Positions 14,364-23,793 of a DNA stretch of 44,642 bases are shown here, one piece after another. A model generated the notes under the pieces. It searched no databases. It was not told the origin of the DNA and saw nothing but the letters and a program-made list of their open reading frames with translations. Origin of the DNA: Cellulomonas algicola (lineage in GTDB: Bacteria; Actinomycetota; Actinomycetes; Actinomycetales; Cellulomonadaceae). Made by a program: the position numbers and the translations under genes. The stretch's first letter is position 1; every line of letters begins with the position of its first letter. The stretch lies in NCBI RefSeq assembly GCF_003851725.1, contig NZ_BHYL01000050.1:1-44642 (forward strand), given 5' to 3'.

Positions 14364-15803
14364 TTGCCTTCCGACGTGCCTGACGCCGGCTACGACCTGC
14401 TCGTCGTCGCGAACCGTCTCCCCGTGGACGTCGCGCTGGGGGACGATGGCGAGCCCACCTGGACCCGCTCCCCCGGCGGTCTCGTGACCGCCCTGGCTCC
14501 CGTGATGGCGGGGGCCGACGGCGCGTGGATCGGGTGGGGCGGCTCACCCGACCTCGACCTCGAGCCCTTCGAGGTCGACGGCACGCAGCTCGTCCCCGTG
14601 ACCCTCAGCCAGACCGACGTCGAGCGGTACTACGAGGGGTTCGCCAACGACACCCTGTGGCCGCTCTACCACGACGTCATCGCCCCGCCCGCGTTCCACC
14701 GGCAGTGGTGGGACGCCTACCAGCGCGTGAACAAGCGGTTCGCCGAGGCCGCCGCGAAGGCCGCGTCGAAGGGCGCGACGGTGTGGGTGCACGACTACCA
14801 GCTGCAGCTCGTGCCGCAGATGCTGCGCGTGCTGCGCCCCGACCTGCGCATCGGCTACTTCCACCACATCCCGTTCCCGCCGCTCGAGATCTTCGCGCAG
14901 CTCCCGTGGCGGCGGCAGGTCGTCGAGGGCCTGCTCGGCGCGGACCTGGTCGGCTTCCAGCGCGCGGGCGACGCCGCGAACTTCGTGCGGATCGTGCGGC
15001 GCCTCACGGACCTCACGACGCGAGGCCAGGTCGTCACGCTCATGAAGCACGGCCGCGTGGACCGGCACGTGCGCGCCGCCGCGTTCCCGATCTCGATCGA
15101 CTCGCACGCGTTCGACGACCTGGCCCGCAGCCACGACGTGCAGATGCGCGCCAAGCAGATCCGGCACGAGCTCGGCGACCCCGAGGTGCTGCTGCTGGGC
15201 GTCGACCGGCTCGACTACACCAAGGGCATCCGGCACCGCATCAAGGCGTACGGCGAGCTCCTCGAGGACGGCCGCCTGTCACCGAGCACGACGACGCTCG
15301 TGCAGGTCGCGAGCCCGAGCCGCGAGAACGTGGGCGCCTACCAGCAGCTCCGCGACGAGGTCGAGCTGCTGGTCGGGCGTATCAACGGCGACTTCGGCCA
15401 GGTCGGGCACGCGCCCGTGCAGTACCTGCACCAGTCGTTCCCGATGGAGGAGATGGCGGCGCTCTACCTCGCGGCCGACGTCATGCTCGTCACCGCGCTG
15501 CGCGACGGCATGAACCTCGTCGCCAAGGAGTACGTCGCGGCCCGCTCCGACGACCGGGGCGCGCTCGTCCTCTCGGAGTTCACGGGAGCCGCCGACGAGC
15601 TGCAGGGCGCGGTCCTGGTGAACCCGCACGACATCGACGGCATGAAGGACGCGATCACGTACGCCGTGCACATGGACCAGCGGGAGGCGCGCAAGCGCAT
15701 GCGCCGCCTGCGTCGCCGCGTGCTCGGCCACGACGTGACCGCCTGGTCGAAGGAGTTCCTCGCGGTGCTGACGGCGATCCCCGCCCGGACGGACCATGTC
15801 TGA
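14364..15803 (+). CDS. otsA: Trehalose-6-phosphate synthase
   Basis: A GT20 glycosyltransferase of about 479 residues making trehalose-6-phosphate from UDP- or GDP-glucose and glucose-6-phosphate. Family motifs are clear: VVANRLPV at the start, RSPGGLVTAL, VWVHDYQLQLVPQML, RIGYFHHIPFPP, GVDRLDYTKGI and DGMNLVAKEYVA. I chose the TTG at 14364 because GAGGAG is nine bases away; the TTG at 14355 directly abuts that site, and a GTG at 14376 is also possible. The stop overlaps the otsB start by eight bases, giving a two-gene trehalose operon. The Ser/Thr kinase gene is divergent from it. Confidence 0.96.
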   Translation: MPSDVPDAGYDLLVVANRLPVDVALGDDGEPTWTRSPGGLVTALAPVMAGADGAWIGWGGSPDLDLEPFEVDGTQLVPVTLSQTDVERYYEGFANDTLWPLYHDVIAPPAFHRQWWDAYQRVNKRFAEAAAKAASKGATVWVHDYQLQLVPQMLRVLRPDLRIGYFHHIPFPPLEIFAQLPWRRQVVEGLLGADLVGFQRAGDAANFVRIVRRLTDLTTRGQVVTLMKHGRVDRHVRAAAFPISIDSHAFDDLARSHDVQMRAKQIRHELGDPEVLLLGVDRLDYTKGIRHRIKAYGELLEDGRLSPSTTTLVQVASPSRENVGAYQQLRDEVELLVGRINGDFGQVGHAPVQYLHQSFPMEEMAALYLAADVMLVTALRDGMNLVAKEYVAARSDDRGALVLSEFTGAADELQGAVLVNPHDIDGMKDAITYAVHMDQREARKRMRRLRRRVLGHDVTAWSKEFLAVLTAIPARTDHV

Positions 15804-16593
15804 CGGCCCCGCGGACGCCGCGGCCCTGCGCGACCTGCTCGCGGGTCTCGCCGCCGATCCCGCGTCGCGCCCGCTGCTCGTCGCGCTCGACTTCGACGGC
15901 ACCCTCGCACCCCTGCAGGACGACCCCCAGACGTCGCGGATCCTGCCCGACGGCGTCGAGGCGCTCACGCGGCTGGCCGCCGCCGAGGGCGTCGCGCTCG
16001 CGCTCGTGTCCGGCCGCGCGATGAACGACCTGCACGCGCTCGCCGAGGTCCCACCCGGCACCTACCTGGTCGGCAGCCACGGCGCCGAACGGGCCAGGGT
16101 CACGCGGTACGGGCTCGACCGCGACGTCGTGCAGCTCACCGACGAGCAGGCGGACCGGCTCGCGGCGCTCGGCGCCGAGGCCGCGCAGGTCGCACGGGGA
16201 CGCGACGGCGTCTGGGTCGAGACGAAGCCGACCGCGGTCGTCGTGCACACCCGGCTGGCCGAGCCCGACGTGGCCGAGCCCGCCGAGGCCGAGGCGATCG
16301 CGCTCGGCGAGCGGCTCGGGTCCGGGGTCCTGCACGGCAAGGACGTCGTCGAGATCTCCGTGCTGCGGGCCAGCAAGGGCGAGGCGCTGACCGCGCTGCG
16401 CGACGAGCTCGGTGCGCCGGTCGTGCTCTACGCGGGCGACGACGTGACCGACGAGCACGCGTTCGCGGCGCTCGGTGAGCGCGACGTCACGGTGAAGGTC
16501 GGGCCGGGCGACACGTCCGCGCGGTTCCGCGTGGACGACCCGCACGCCGCGGTCGACGCGCTCGCCGACCTCGCGGCGCGGCTGCACGTCTGA
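15796..16593 (+). CDS. otsB: Trehalose-6-phosphate phosphatase
   Basis: A 265-residue HAD-superfamily phosphatase that releases trehalose. The nucleophile motif is ALDFDGTLAP (residues 30-39), motif II is LVSGR, and the acidic metal site is AGDDVTDEHAF. GSHGAE is also typical of OtsB. The ATG lies inside the last codons of otsA, so the two are translationally coupled. The length is normal for the family. Directly after the stop begins a degenerate 35-base tandem repeat. Confidence 0.95.
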   Translation: MSDGPADAAALRDLLAGLAADPASRPLLVALDFDGTLAPLQDDPQTSRILPDGVEALTRLAAAEGVALALVSGRAMNDLHALAEVPPGTYLVGSHGAERARVTRYGLDRDVVQLTDEQADRLAALGAEAAQVARGRDGVWVETKPTAVVVHTRLAEPDVAEPAEAEAIALGERLGSGVLHGKDVVEISVLRASKGEALTALRDELGAPVVLYAGDDVTDEHAFAALGERDVTVKVGPGDTSARFRVDDPHAAVDALADLAARLHV

Positions 16594-16690
16594 CCCGACC
16601 GCACCCCGCTGCCCCGCGGAACGACTGACCCGACCGCACCTCGCTGCCTCGCCGAACGTCGGAGCCGACCGCACCTCGCGGCCCGGCCGC
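16590..16690. repeat. Degenerate 35-base tandem repeat downstream of otsB
   Basis: Copies start at 16590, 16625 and 16660. The shared core is GACCGCACC(C/T)CGC followed by a G/C-rich segment. Copies 1 and 2 differ at only a few positions; the third is more worn. Copy 1 includes the otsB stop codon. Confidence 0.7.
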
Positions 16691-16755
16691 GCGCCGCCGG
16701 CGACCTCACCCGCTCCCCGCCCGCGCCCGCGCGGACCCCGGGTTACCGTGACGAG

Positions 16756-18414
16756 ATGTCCGGCCGGATGCAGGACGTGCACCTCGTCGAGGCCGACGAG
16801 CACGACGACCGCACGGTCGCCCCCTCGGGCCGTGCGCGACCCGGCCGCGACCGGCGAGGCCCGGGCGCAGGAGGCCCGACGGGTGCACCGGACGGCGCCG
16901 ACGCGCCCTCCGCGGCGGCGGACGACCGCCACGACACCGACGGTTCCGACGCCTCCCCGGTGCACAGGTGGGTGCGCACGCACCTGCGCCTGCTCGTCCC
17001 CGCGGTGCTCGCGGTCGCCGCGCTGCTCGTGGGAGCCCAGCTGCTCCTCGACGCGCGCGAGCGGGCCCGGGTCGCGGCCCTCGCCGACGTCCGCGGCGTG
17101 CTGCGCCCGGTCGACCCGGGGCTCGGGGTCCGCTGGGCGTCGGGCGCCGAGGACGCGCGCGTGGTCGAGTCGGGCGTCCTCGTCGACGGGCTCGTCGTCG
17201 GCGCCGCACCGCTGCCGGCCGCGCAGGTCCAGGTGCGCGCGCTCGACGAGCTCACGGGCGCGCTGCGGTGGACGCGCGAGCTCGACCTGCCGACGCCCGT
17301 CATGACGCCCGACGCCGCCTCGCCCGCGACGTGGACGGTCTGCACGACGGCGGGCGCGCCGAGCACGTCGACGAACAGCCCGGACGACGCCCGGCCCGTC
17401 GTCGCCTGCCTCGCGCAGCAGCCCGGTTCGGACATCGGCCCGCCGCCGGAGGTGTCGCTGTGGTTCCTCGACGCGCGCGACGGCACGCTGCTGTCGACGC
17501 AGCGGCTCCCGGGCGACGCGGCGTTCACCGTCCTCGACGGCCGGCTCCTCACGGCCGTCCGCGAGGAGGACGAGGACGGCGGCGGCGACCGCTCGACCCG
17601 CTGGCGCGTCACGGCGACCGACCCGGCCACGCAGGAGGCGCTGTGGACGTGGACGACGCCGCCGATCGACGCGCCACGGGTCACGCAGCAGCCGACCGAC
17701 GTGTGGTCGTCGTCGTTCGCGTCGCTCGACGCGCGCGCCGACCACGTGCTGCTCGCGGTGGGCTCGTCGTCGTGGCTGCTCGACACGGACGGGTCGATGC
17801 TGCGCCGCGACGGCCTGGAGCCCGGCTGGTGGCCGGAGCTCGCCCGCGGCGGCGCGGTCGTGCACTCGACGTGGTCGCGGGACGGCCGCCCGCAGTCGCG
17901 TCTGCTGCGGCCCGACGGGTCGCGCACGACGGTCGACGCGACACCGCTGTGGCTCACGGTCGACGACGGCTCGGTCCCGGGCTCGGTGCTGTTCGCGACG
18001 CGTGACGTCGGGCCGTCGGGCGTGGTCGCGTCGGTGTCGGCGCGCGACGCGTCGACGGGTGACCTGCGGTGGCGCGTGACGGGCGTCGAGGCGACGTCGG
18101 CGGTCCTGCTCGACGACCGGCTCTACGTCGTCGGGGCCGACGGGCTCGCAGCGATCGACGCGACGACGGGGGCGGTCCGGTGGACGACGCCGCTCGGCCG
18201 CACGGTCGACGAGCTCTCGACGGACGGCCGCTGGCTGCTGCTGCGCGGGCCCGGTCCCGTGGTCGAGGCGTACGCGACCGCGGACGGCGGGCGCGCGTGG
18301 CGGGCGGACCTCACGGGTGAGGCCCTCGAGCCGGGGACGAACCTGCGGGTCGGGTGGCAGGTGCCGCGGATGTACGCGCTGCGCACCGACGGGTCGGTCG
18401 CGGTGCTCGGCTGA
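16756..18414 (+). CDS. Membrane-anchored PQQ-like beta-propeller protein
   Basis: A 552-residue protein. Residues 1-72 are polar and disordered (cytoplasmic), one membrane helix lies at about 78-98, and the rest is extracellular. Repeated blades show patterns such as LTGALRWTREL, STGDLRWRVTG and TTGAVRWTTPL, which are PQQ/WD-like propeller signatures. No enzyme active site was seen, so it is more likely a scaffold or binding protein than a dehydrogenase. TACCGT (16744-16749) lies six bases before the ATG, indicating a leaderless transcript. It stands alone between the trehalose operon and ugpC. Confidence 0.88.
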   Translation: MSGRMQDVHLVEADEHDDRTVAPSGRARPGRDRRGPGAGGPTGAPDGADAPSAAADDRHDTDGSDASPVHRWVRTHLRLLVPAVLAVAALLVGAQLLLDARERARVAALADVRGVLRPVDPGLGVRWASGAEDARVVESGVLVDGLVVGAAPLPAAQVQVRALDELTGALRWTRELDLPTPVMTPDAASPATWTVCTTAGAPSTSTNSPDDARPVVACLAQQPGSDIGPPPEVSLWFLDARDGTLLSTQRLPGDAAFTVLDGRLLTAVREEDEDGGGDRSTRWRVTATDPATQEALWTWTTPPIDAPRVTQQPTDVWSSSFASLDARADHVLLAVGSSSWLLDTDGSMLRRDGLEPGWWPELARGGAVVHSTWSRDGRPQSRLLRPDGSRTTVDATPLWLTVDDGSVPGSVLFATRDVGPSGVVASVSARDASTGDLRWRVTGVEATSAVLLDDRLYVVGADGLAAIDATTGAVRWTTPLGRTVDELSTDGRWLLLRGPGPVVEAYATADGGRAWRADLTGEALEPGTNLRVGWQVPRMYALRTDGSVAVLG

Positions 18415-18509
18415 CCGGTGGTGCGTGGGGTCCTCGCGCCCGTCGCGCGCAGCGTCGCAGGCCCGCGAGGTGGTTGCCCGGGCCGACGAGACGTGCGTCA
18501 CGCGTGTGG

Positions 18510-18614
18510 CATGATGACCTCGGACCGAGGACGGGCCTTTCGCCCCCCTCGGTCCGTGTCAGCGAAGACACTCTGACACCCTCCACAACGGATCGTCCGG
18601 CACGTACCTGCCGG
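18510..18614 (+). promoter_or_regulatory. Promoter and structured leader of the ugpC/msiK gene
   Basis: CATGAT (18510-18515) is a plausible -10. The leader then carries three hairpins. The first is CGGACCGAGG (18521-18530) / CCTCGGTCCG (18547-18556). The second is GTGTCAG (18556-18562) / CTGACAC (18573-18579), with a competing GTGTC/GACAC pairing to 18567-18571. The third is CCGGCA (18597-18602) / TGCCGG (18609-18614) just before the ribosome binding site. No T-run is present. Confidence 0.55.
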
Positions 18615-18633
18615 TGAAGGGAACGGATCAGAC

Positions 18634-19761
<1,128 letters not shown>

Positions 19762-19779
19762 TCGCTCCCTGCAGCACCG

Positions 19780-19819
19780 CCGACGGGCGGGTCCGGCTCC
19801 GGCCGGGCCCGCCCGTCGG
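19780..19819 (+). terminator. Strong hairpin terminator after ugpC
   Basis: A perfect 12-base stem CCGACGGGCGGG (19780-19791) / CCCGCCCGTCGG (19808-19819) begins 19 bases after the stop. The loop can pair internally. No T-run follows. Confidence 0.75.
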
Positions 19820-19962
19820 GCGTTCCCCGGGTGCTCCCGCTCGTCGCCGGCATGCGCGGCTCGCGCCCACTCGTCACGTTGTGCGGGACGCCCACACGTC
19901 CTCCCCGACTTCCGTGCCCGCCCGCAGGGTCGGTCGTCGGACCACTCTGAGAGGATCGGGTC

Positions 19963-21249
19963 ATGAGCCCGACGCCGCAGCGCCTGCAGATCACCGCGGC
20001 CAACCCGGACCCCGCGCTCCTCGACCTGCCGTGGCAGGTGCCGCTGGAGGACTGGCCGGCCGAGACCCTGGCTGCGCTCCCCCGCGGCATCTCCCGCCAC
20101 ATCGTGCGGTTCGTGCGGCTGTCGGGCCGGGTCATCGCGGTCAAGGAGATCGGCGAGACCGTCGCGTACCGCGAGTACGAGCTGCTGCGCCAGCTCGACC
20201 GCATCGATGTCCCGAGCGTCGTGCCCGTGGGCGTCATCACCGGCCGGCGCGACCCCGACGGCGAGCCGCTCGAGGCCGTGCTCATCACCGAGCACCTGCA
20301 GTTCTCGCTGCCGTACCGCGCGCTGTTCAGCCAGTCGCTGCGCCCCGACACGGCCACCCGCCTCATCGACGCGCTCGCGGTGCTGCTCGTCCGCCTGCAC
20401 CTCGCGGGCTTCTACTGGGGCGACGTGTCGCTGTCGAACACCCTGTTCCGCCGCGACGCCGAGACGTTCGCCGCGTACCTCGTCGACGCCGAGACGGGCG
20501 ACCTGCACGACACGCTGACGACCGGCCAGCGCGAGTACGACCTCGAGGTCGCGCGCGTGAACATCATCGGCGAGCTCATGGACCTCCAGGCGGGCGAGTT
20601 CCTCGAGGAGGACGTCGACGCCGTCGCGATCGGCAACGCGCTCGCCGAGCGGTACCGCGAGCTGTGGCGCGCCCTCACCGAGACCGAGTCGTTCGGCTAC
20701 GGCGAGCGGTGGCGCGTGCAGGCGCGCATCGACCGCCTCAACGACCTCGGGTTCGACGTCGGCGAGCTCGACATCACGACCGACGTCGGCGGCACGACCG
20801 TGCAGATCCAGCCGAAGGTCGTCGACGCGGGCCACCACTCGCGCCGGCTCATGCGCCTGACCGGCCTCGACGTGCAGGAGAACCAGGCCCGCCGCCTGCT
20901 CAACGACCTCGACGAGTACCGGGCCGCGACCGACCGGCAGCGCGAGGACGAGGCGTTCGTCGCGCACGACTGGCTCACCGAGGTGTTCGAGCCCGCGGTG
21001 CGCGCGGTCCCGCGGGACCTCCGCCACAAGCTCGAGCCCGCGCAGGTGTTCCACGAGCTGCTCGACCACCGGTGGTACCTCTCGCAGCAGCAGGGCCGCG
21101 ACGTGCCGATGCCGGAGGTCGTGAAGAGCTACGTGAAGAACATCCTGCCGACGCGCCCGGACGAGGACGCGATCCTGGGCGTGCAGTCGGGCGACATCCG
21201 CGACACCGACATGTTCCCGCAGGTCGAGGACGACCAGCTCCTCGGCTGA
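19963..21249 (+). CDS. DUF4032 / lipopolysaccharide-kinase-like protein
   Basis: A 428-residue protein. The first half has the kinase-like features of the LPS-kinase clan: VIAVKEIGE (a Lys in a beta strand), a Glu in REYELLRQL, LHLAGFYWGDVSLSNTLF in place of HGDLxxxN, and YLVDAETGDL in place of DFG. The C-terminal half matches what I know of DUF4032 in actinobacteria, with HKLEPAQVFHELLDHRWYLS. It is soluble, with no signal peptide. The true substrate is unknown. It stands alone behind the ugpC terminator. The ATG at 19963 has a purine-rich GAGAGGA about nine bases upstream. Confidence 0.88.
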   Translation: MSPTPQRLQITAANPDPALLDLPWQVPLEDWPAETLAALPRGISRHIVRFVRLSGRVIAVKEIGETVAYREYELLRQLDRIDVPSVVPVGVITGRRDPDGEPLEAVLITEHLQFSLPYRALFSQSLRPDTATRLIDALAVLLVRLHLAGFYWGDVSLSNTLFRRDAETFAAYLVDAETGDLHDTLTTGQREYDLEVARVNIIGELMDLQAGEFLEEDVDAVAIGNALAERYRELWRALTETESFGYGERWRVQARIDRLNDLGFDVGELDITTDVGGTTVQIQPKVVDAGHHSRRLMRLTGLDVQENQARRLLNDLDEYRAATDRQREDEAFVAHDWLTEVFEPAVRAVPRDLRHKLEPAQVFHELLDHRWYLSQQQGRDVPMPEVVKSYVKNILPTRPDEDAILGVQSGDIRDTDMFPQVEDDQLLG

Positions 21250-21264
21250 CCGATGTTGTCACTA

Positions 21265-21308
21265 CTGCAACGCCTACTGCAAAGAGCATGTGGCAGTAGC
21301 CGTTGCAG
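21265..21308. terminator. Bidirectional hairpin between converging genes
   Basis: A 16-base stem with one mismatch: CTGCAACGCCTACTGC (21265-21280) / GCAGTAGCCGTTGCAG (21293-21308), with a 12-base loop. It lies between the stops of the DUF4032 gene (21249) and the AlbA_2 gene (21325). Its composition is markedly lower in GC than other terminators in this window. Confidence 0.65.
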
Positions 21309-21324
21309 CTGCCGTTCGCGAGTA

Positions 21325-22590
21325 TCAGGTCAGACGCCACGCCGCCCGTGGGTCCTTGGGTGACTGCCCCTCCCACTTGATCAGGCCAGCGTCCTGCAGT
21401 CGCTGAAGGTGGCGGGACGCCGTAGGGCGCGTGACACCTGCCGCGTCGGCCACCTGCCCTGTGCCGATTGGCCGCCCGACACGGCGCAGCACATCAAGCA
21501 CCTTCAGAGCGCCCGCAGGGAGCGACTCACGCACCTCACGCGGGAGCGCATCCGAGAAGAACAACGTCAGTTGCACGGCTCCGGCCGTCTGCGTGTACAC
21601 CGGATCGGTGAGACCCCGAGCGCGCATCTCATCGAAGATGCGTCGTATGCCCTCGCCCAGTTCCTGTGCGATGCCGAGGTCCGAGCACACGCGCGCAATT
21701 CGTGGATTGCGTGCGTAGCGGCTGATGTCGAGCGGTCGACTCGGGTCGACTAGTCCAGGGAATCGTCCAGGGCTAGCGATCTCCAACCGATCCGGGAAGA
21801 TCTCCACCCGCACGTGATCGCCCGCCATGCTGTAGGAGCGATGAAGCACGGCATTGACGAGGCCTTCGAGCCACGCATCTCGAGGGATCACCGGAATGCG
21901 TTCGAACCGTCCGCTTGCCCCTAACGCACGACGATCGGGCAGGAACCACTCGATGACGTTTGCGGCCTCGGTGATCTGCTGCGGGATCGAACCTTCGCAA
22001 CGAACGTCCGCGGCATCCTCGAGTGTGAGCCCAGCGCCCGTCCCGCGCTCCACGTCGCGGTACCGCAGGATGCGGACATGAGCATTCGGAAATGCGTCCT
22101 GCGGTCGCTCTCCGAACAACAGGTAAGCAGCAACCGTCAAACGCCCCTGACGTGTGAGGAGTCCGCGTGCGCGAAGCATCGACTCTGGTGACGACGAACC
22201 AATCGCCAGCTGATAGGCCGAGACCTGACTCGCGTCGAGGTCCTCGACCCCGAGGTCGACCGTTGTCCCGTCGAAGGGCGCTCCGCCGCGGTCGTACTCC
22301 AGTTCCTGACGCTGAGCGAAGCCAAGCTTCCGAGACTCGTCGCCTACGCGGAGATAACAGTCACCGCTCGTCGTTTCGTGCACTCTCTCACCGGGATCGA
22401 CGCGCAAGAGGAGCACATGTGCCCCGTCGGAGGTCGTCAACACCTCAGCCCGTGTCCGTACGACGGGTTGTGTGAAGTCCTGGGCGACCTCGCGCAGGTC
22501 GTTGAGGCGACCTTCGCCCACACCGTCGACCGCGCCGGAGTGGATCCCCACGACGATGCACCCACCCTCGGCGTTGGCGAACGCCACCAA
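21325..22590 (-). CDS. AlbA_2 (Schlafen-like) ATP-binding/winged-helix protein, start unclear
   Basis: A protein of at least 421 residues. The N-terminal AlbA_2 domain contains VAFANAEGGCIVVGI and CYLRVGDESRKL. The middle and C-terminal part carries ALVNA-type HATPase_c_4 features (GLVNAVLHRSYS, IASPGRFPG, ARNPRIARV, QELGEGIRRI), ending in a winged helix (GQVADAAGVTRPTASRHLQRLQDAGL). The first normal start is TTG/GTG at 22590. However, 28 upstream codons after a TGA at 22675-22677 encode ALADLPEGQWFERKSG, the true beginning of the domain, without any ATG, GTG or TTG. Either a CTG (22656) is used, or a frameshift relative to the TTG at 22678 has broken the gene. GC is lower than its neighbours, suggesting transfer. 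Such proteins act in transcription control or phage defence. Confidence 0.75.
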   Translation of the reverse strand: MVAFANAEGGCIVVGIHSGAVDGVGEGRLNDLREVAQDFTQPVVRTRAEVLTTSDGAHVLLLRVDPGERVHETTSGDCYLRVGDESRKLGFAQRQELEYDRGGAPFDGTTVDLGVEDLDASQVSAYQLAIGSSSPESMLRARGLLTRQGRLTVAAYLLFGERPQDAFPNAHVRILRYRDVERGTGAGLTLEDAADVRCEGSIPQQITEAANVIEWFLPDRRALGASGRFERIPVIPRDAWLEGLVNAVLHRSYSMAGDHVRVEIFPDRLEIASPGRFPGLVDPSRPLDISRYARNPRIARVCSDLGIAQELGEGIRRIFDEMRARGLTDPVYTQTAGAVQLTLFFSDALPREVRESLPAGALKVLDVLRRVGRPIGTGQVADAAGVTRPTASRHLQRLQDAGLIKWEGQSPKDPRAAWRLT

Positions 22591-22693
22591 AGGGACCGCG
22601 AGGTCCCGAGGCGCGATCCGACCAGACTTCCGCTCGAACCACTGCCCTTCGGGCAGGTCTGCGAGCGCCTGCCGTCAAGCCCGTGGGTACGGG

Positions 22694-23698
22694 TTACGAC
22701 GCGCGGCGGCGGGCGACCTCGTAGAGCGCGATCCCCGCGGCGACTCCCGCGTTGAGCGACTCGACGGCCGACGCGATCGGGATGGACGCGATCGCGTCGC
22801 ACTGCTCGCGCACGAGCCGGGACAGGCCCTTGCCCTCGGAGCCGACGACGAGCACGAGCGGGTCCTCGGCGAACGCGACGTCGCCGATCGCGACGTCGCC
22901 GCCGCCGTCGAGCCCGACGACGAACACGCCCGCCTCGCGGTACGCCTGCAGGGTCCGGACCAGGTTCTTCACGCGCGCGACGGGCACGCGCGCCGCGGCA
23001 CCGGCGGACACCTTCCACGCCGAGGCCGTGACACCCGCGGCGCGACGCTCGGGCACGAGCACGCCGTGCGCACCGAACGCGCCCGCGGACCGGAGCACGG
23101 CGCCGAGGTTGCGCGGGTCGGTCACGCCGTCGAGCGCGACGACGAGCGCAGGCTGCTCGGACGCCTCGGCGGCGTCGAGCAGGTCCTCGTCGTCGGCGTA
23201 CGCGTACGGCGGCACCTGGATCGCGACGCCCTGGTGCACGGACCCGTCGGTGAGCCGGTCGAGCTCGGTGCGGCTGACCTCGAGCAGCGGGTAGCCGGAC
23301 TCGGCGGCGGTCGAGACGATCTCGCGCGTGCGGTCGTCGGCCTCGAGCCGTGCCGCGAGGTACACGGTCGACACCGGGATGCCGGCCCGCAGCGCCTCGA
23401 CGACGGAGTTCCGCCCGGAGACGATCTCGTGCGTCGACGACGTCCGGCCGCCGCGGCCCCCGCCCGCGCTGCGCGACGCGGACGCCGAGCGCTGACCCGA
23501 GCGGCCCTGGCCCGCGACCGTGCGCTTCTCCGCGGCGACCTTCTTCTTGTACGCCGCGTGGTACGGGCGGTCCTCCGCCTTGGGCGTCGGCCCCTTGCCC
23601 TCGAGCGACTTGCGGCCGTGCCCGCCGGTGCCGACGGACGCGCCCTTCTTGGACCCCGGCTTGCGGGTGGCGCCTCGGCGCTGGGAGTTGCCGGCCAT
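22694..23698 (-). CDS. rlmB: 23S rRNA (guanosine-2'-O)-methyltransferase RlmB
   Basis: A 334-residue SpoU/TrmH-family (SPOUT) enzyme that methylates the 2'-O of G2251 in 23S rRNA using S-adenosylmethionine. Residues 1-85 form a basic, low-complexity N-terminal tail (many Lys/Arg/Ser/Gly). Then come the L30e-like substrate domain (VSGRNSVVEALRAG, HQGVAIQV) and the SPOUT core (DPRNLGAVLRSA, VVGSEGKGLSRL, SIPIASAVESLNAGVAAGIALYE). It lies directly downstream of cysS in the same orientation, a common actinobacterial pairing. The long disordered tail is typical for this phylum. Confidence 0.96.
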   Translation of the reverse strand: MAGNSQRRGATRKPGSKKGASVGTGGHGRKSLEGKGPTPKAEDRPYHAAYKKKVAAEKRTVAGQGRSGQRSASASRSAGGGRGGRTSSTHEIVSGRNSVVEALRAGIPVSTVYLAARLEADDRTREIVSTAAESGYPLLEVSRTELDRLTDGSVHQGVAIQVPPYAYADDEDLLDAAEASEQPALVVALDGVTDPRNLGAVLRSAGAFGAHGVLVPERRAAGVTASAWKVSAGAAARVPVARVKNLVRTLQAYREAGVFVVGLDGGGDVAIGDVAFAEDPLVLVVGSEGKGLSRLVREQCDAIASIPIASAVESLNAGVAAGIALYEVARRRAS

Positions 23699-23793
23699 GG
23701 GTGCTGTCTCCTACGTCTGGTGGTGCGAACGTCTGGTGCGGGTCGGGCCCGCGCGGTTCCGGTCGGGCGGCGGCGGCCGCAGCGGGGTGGCGG

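Noticed and set aside
16590-16690. CRISPR array
   Set aside because: The units follow one another without unique spacers and decay progressively; no cas genes are present.
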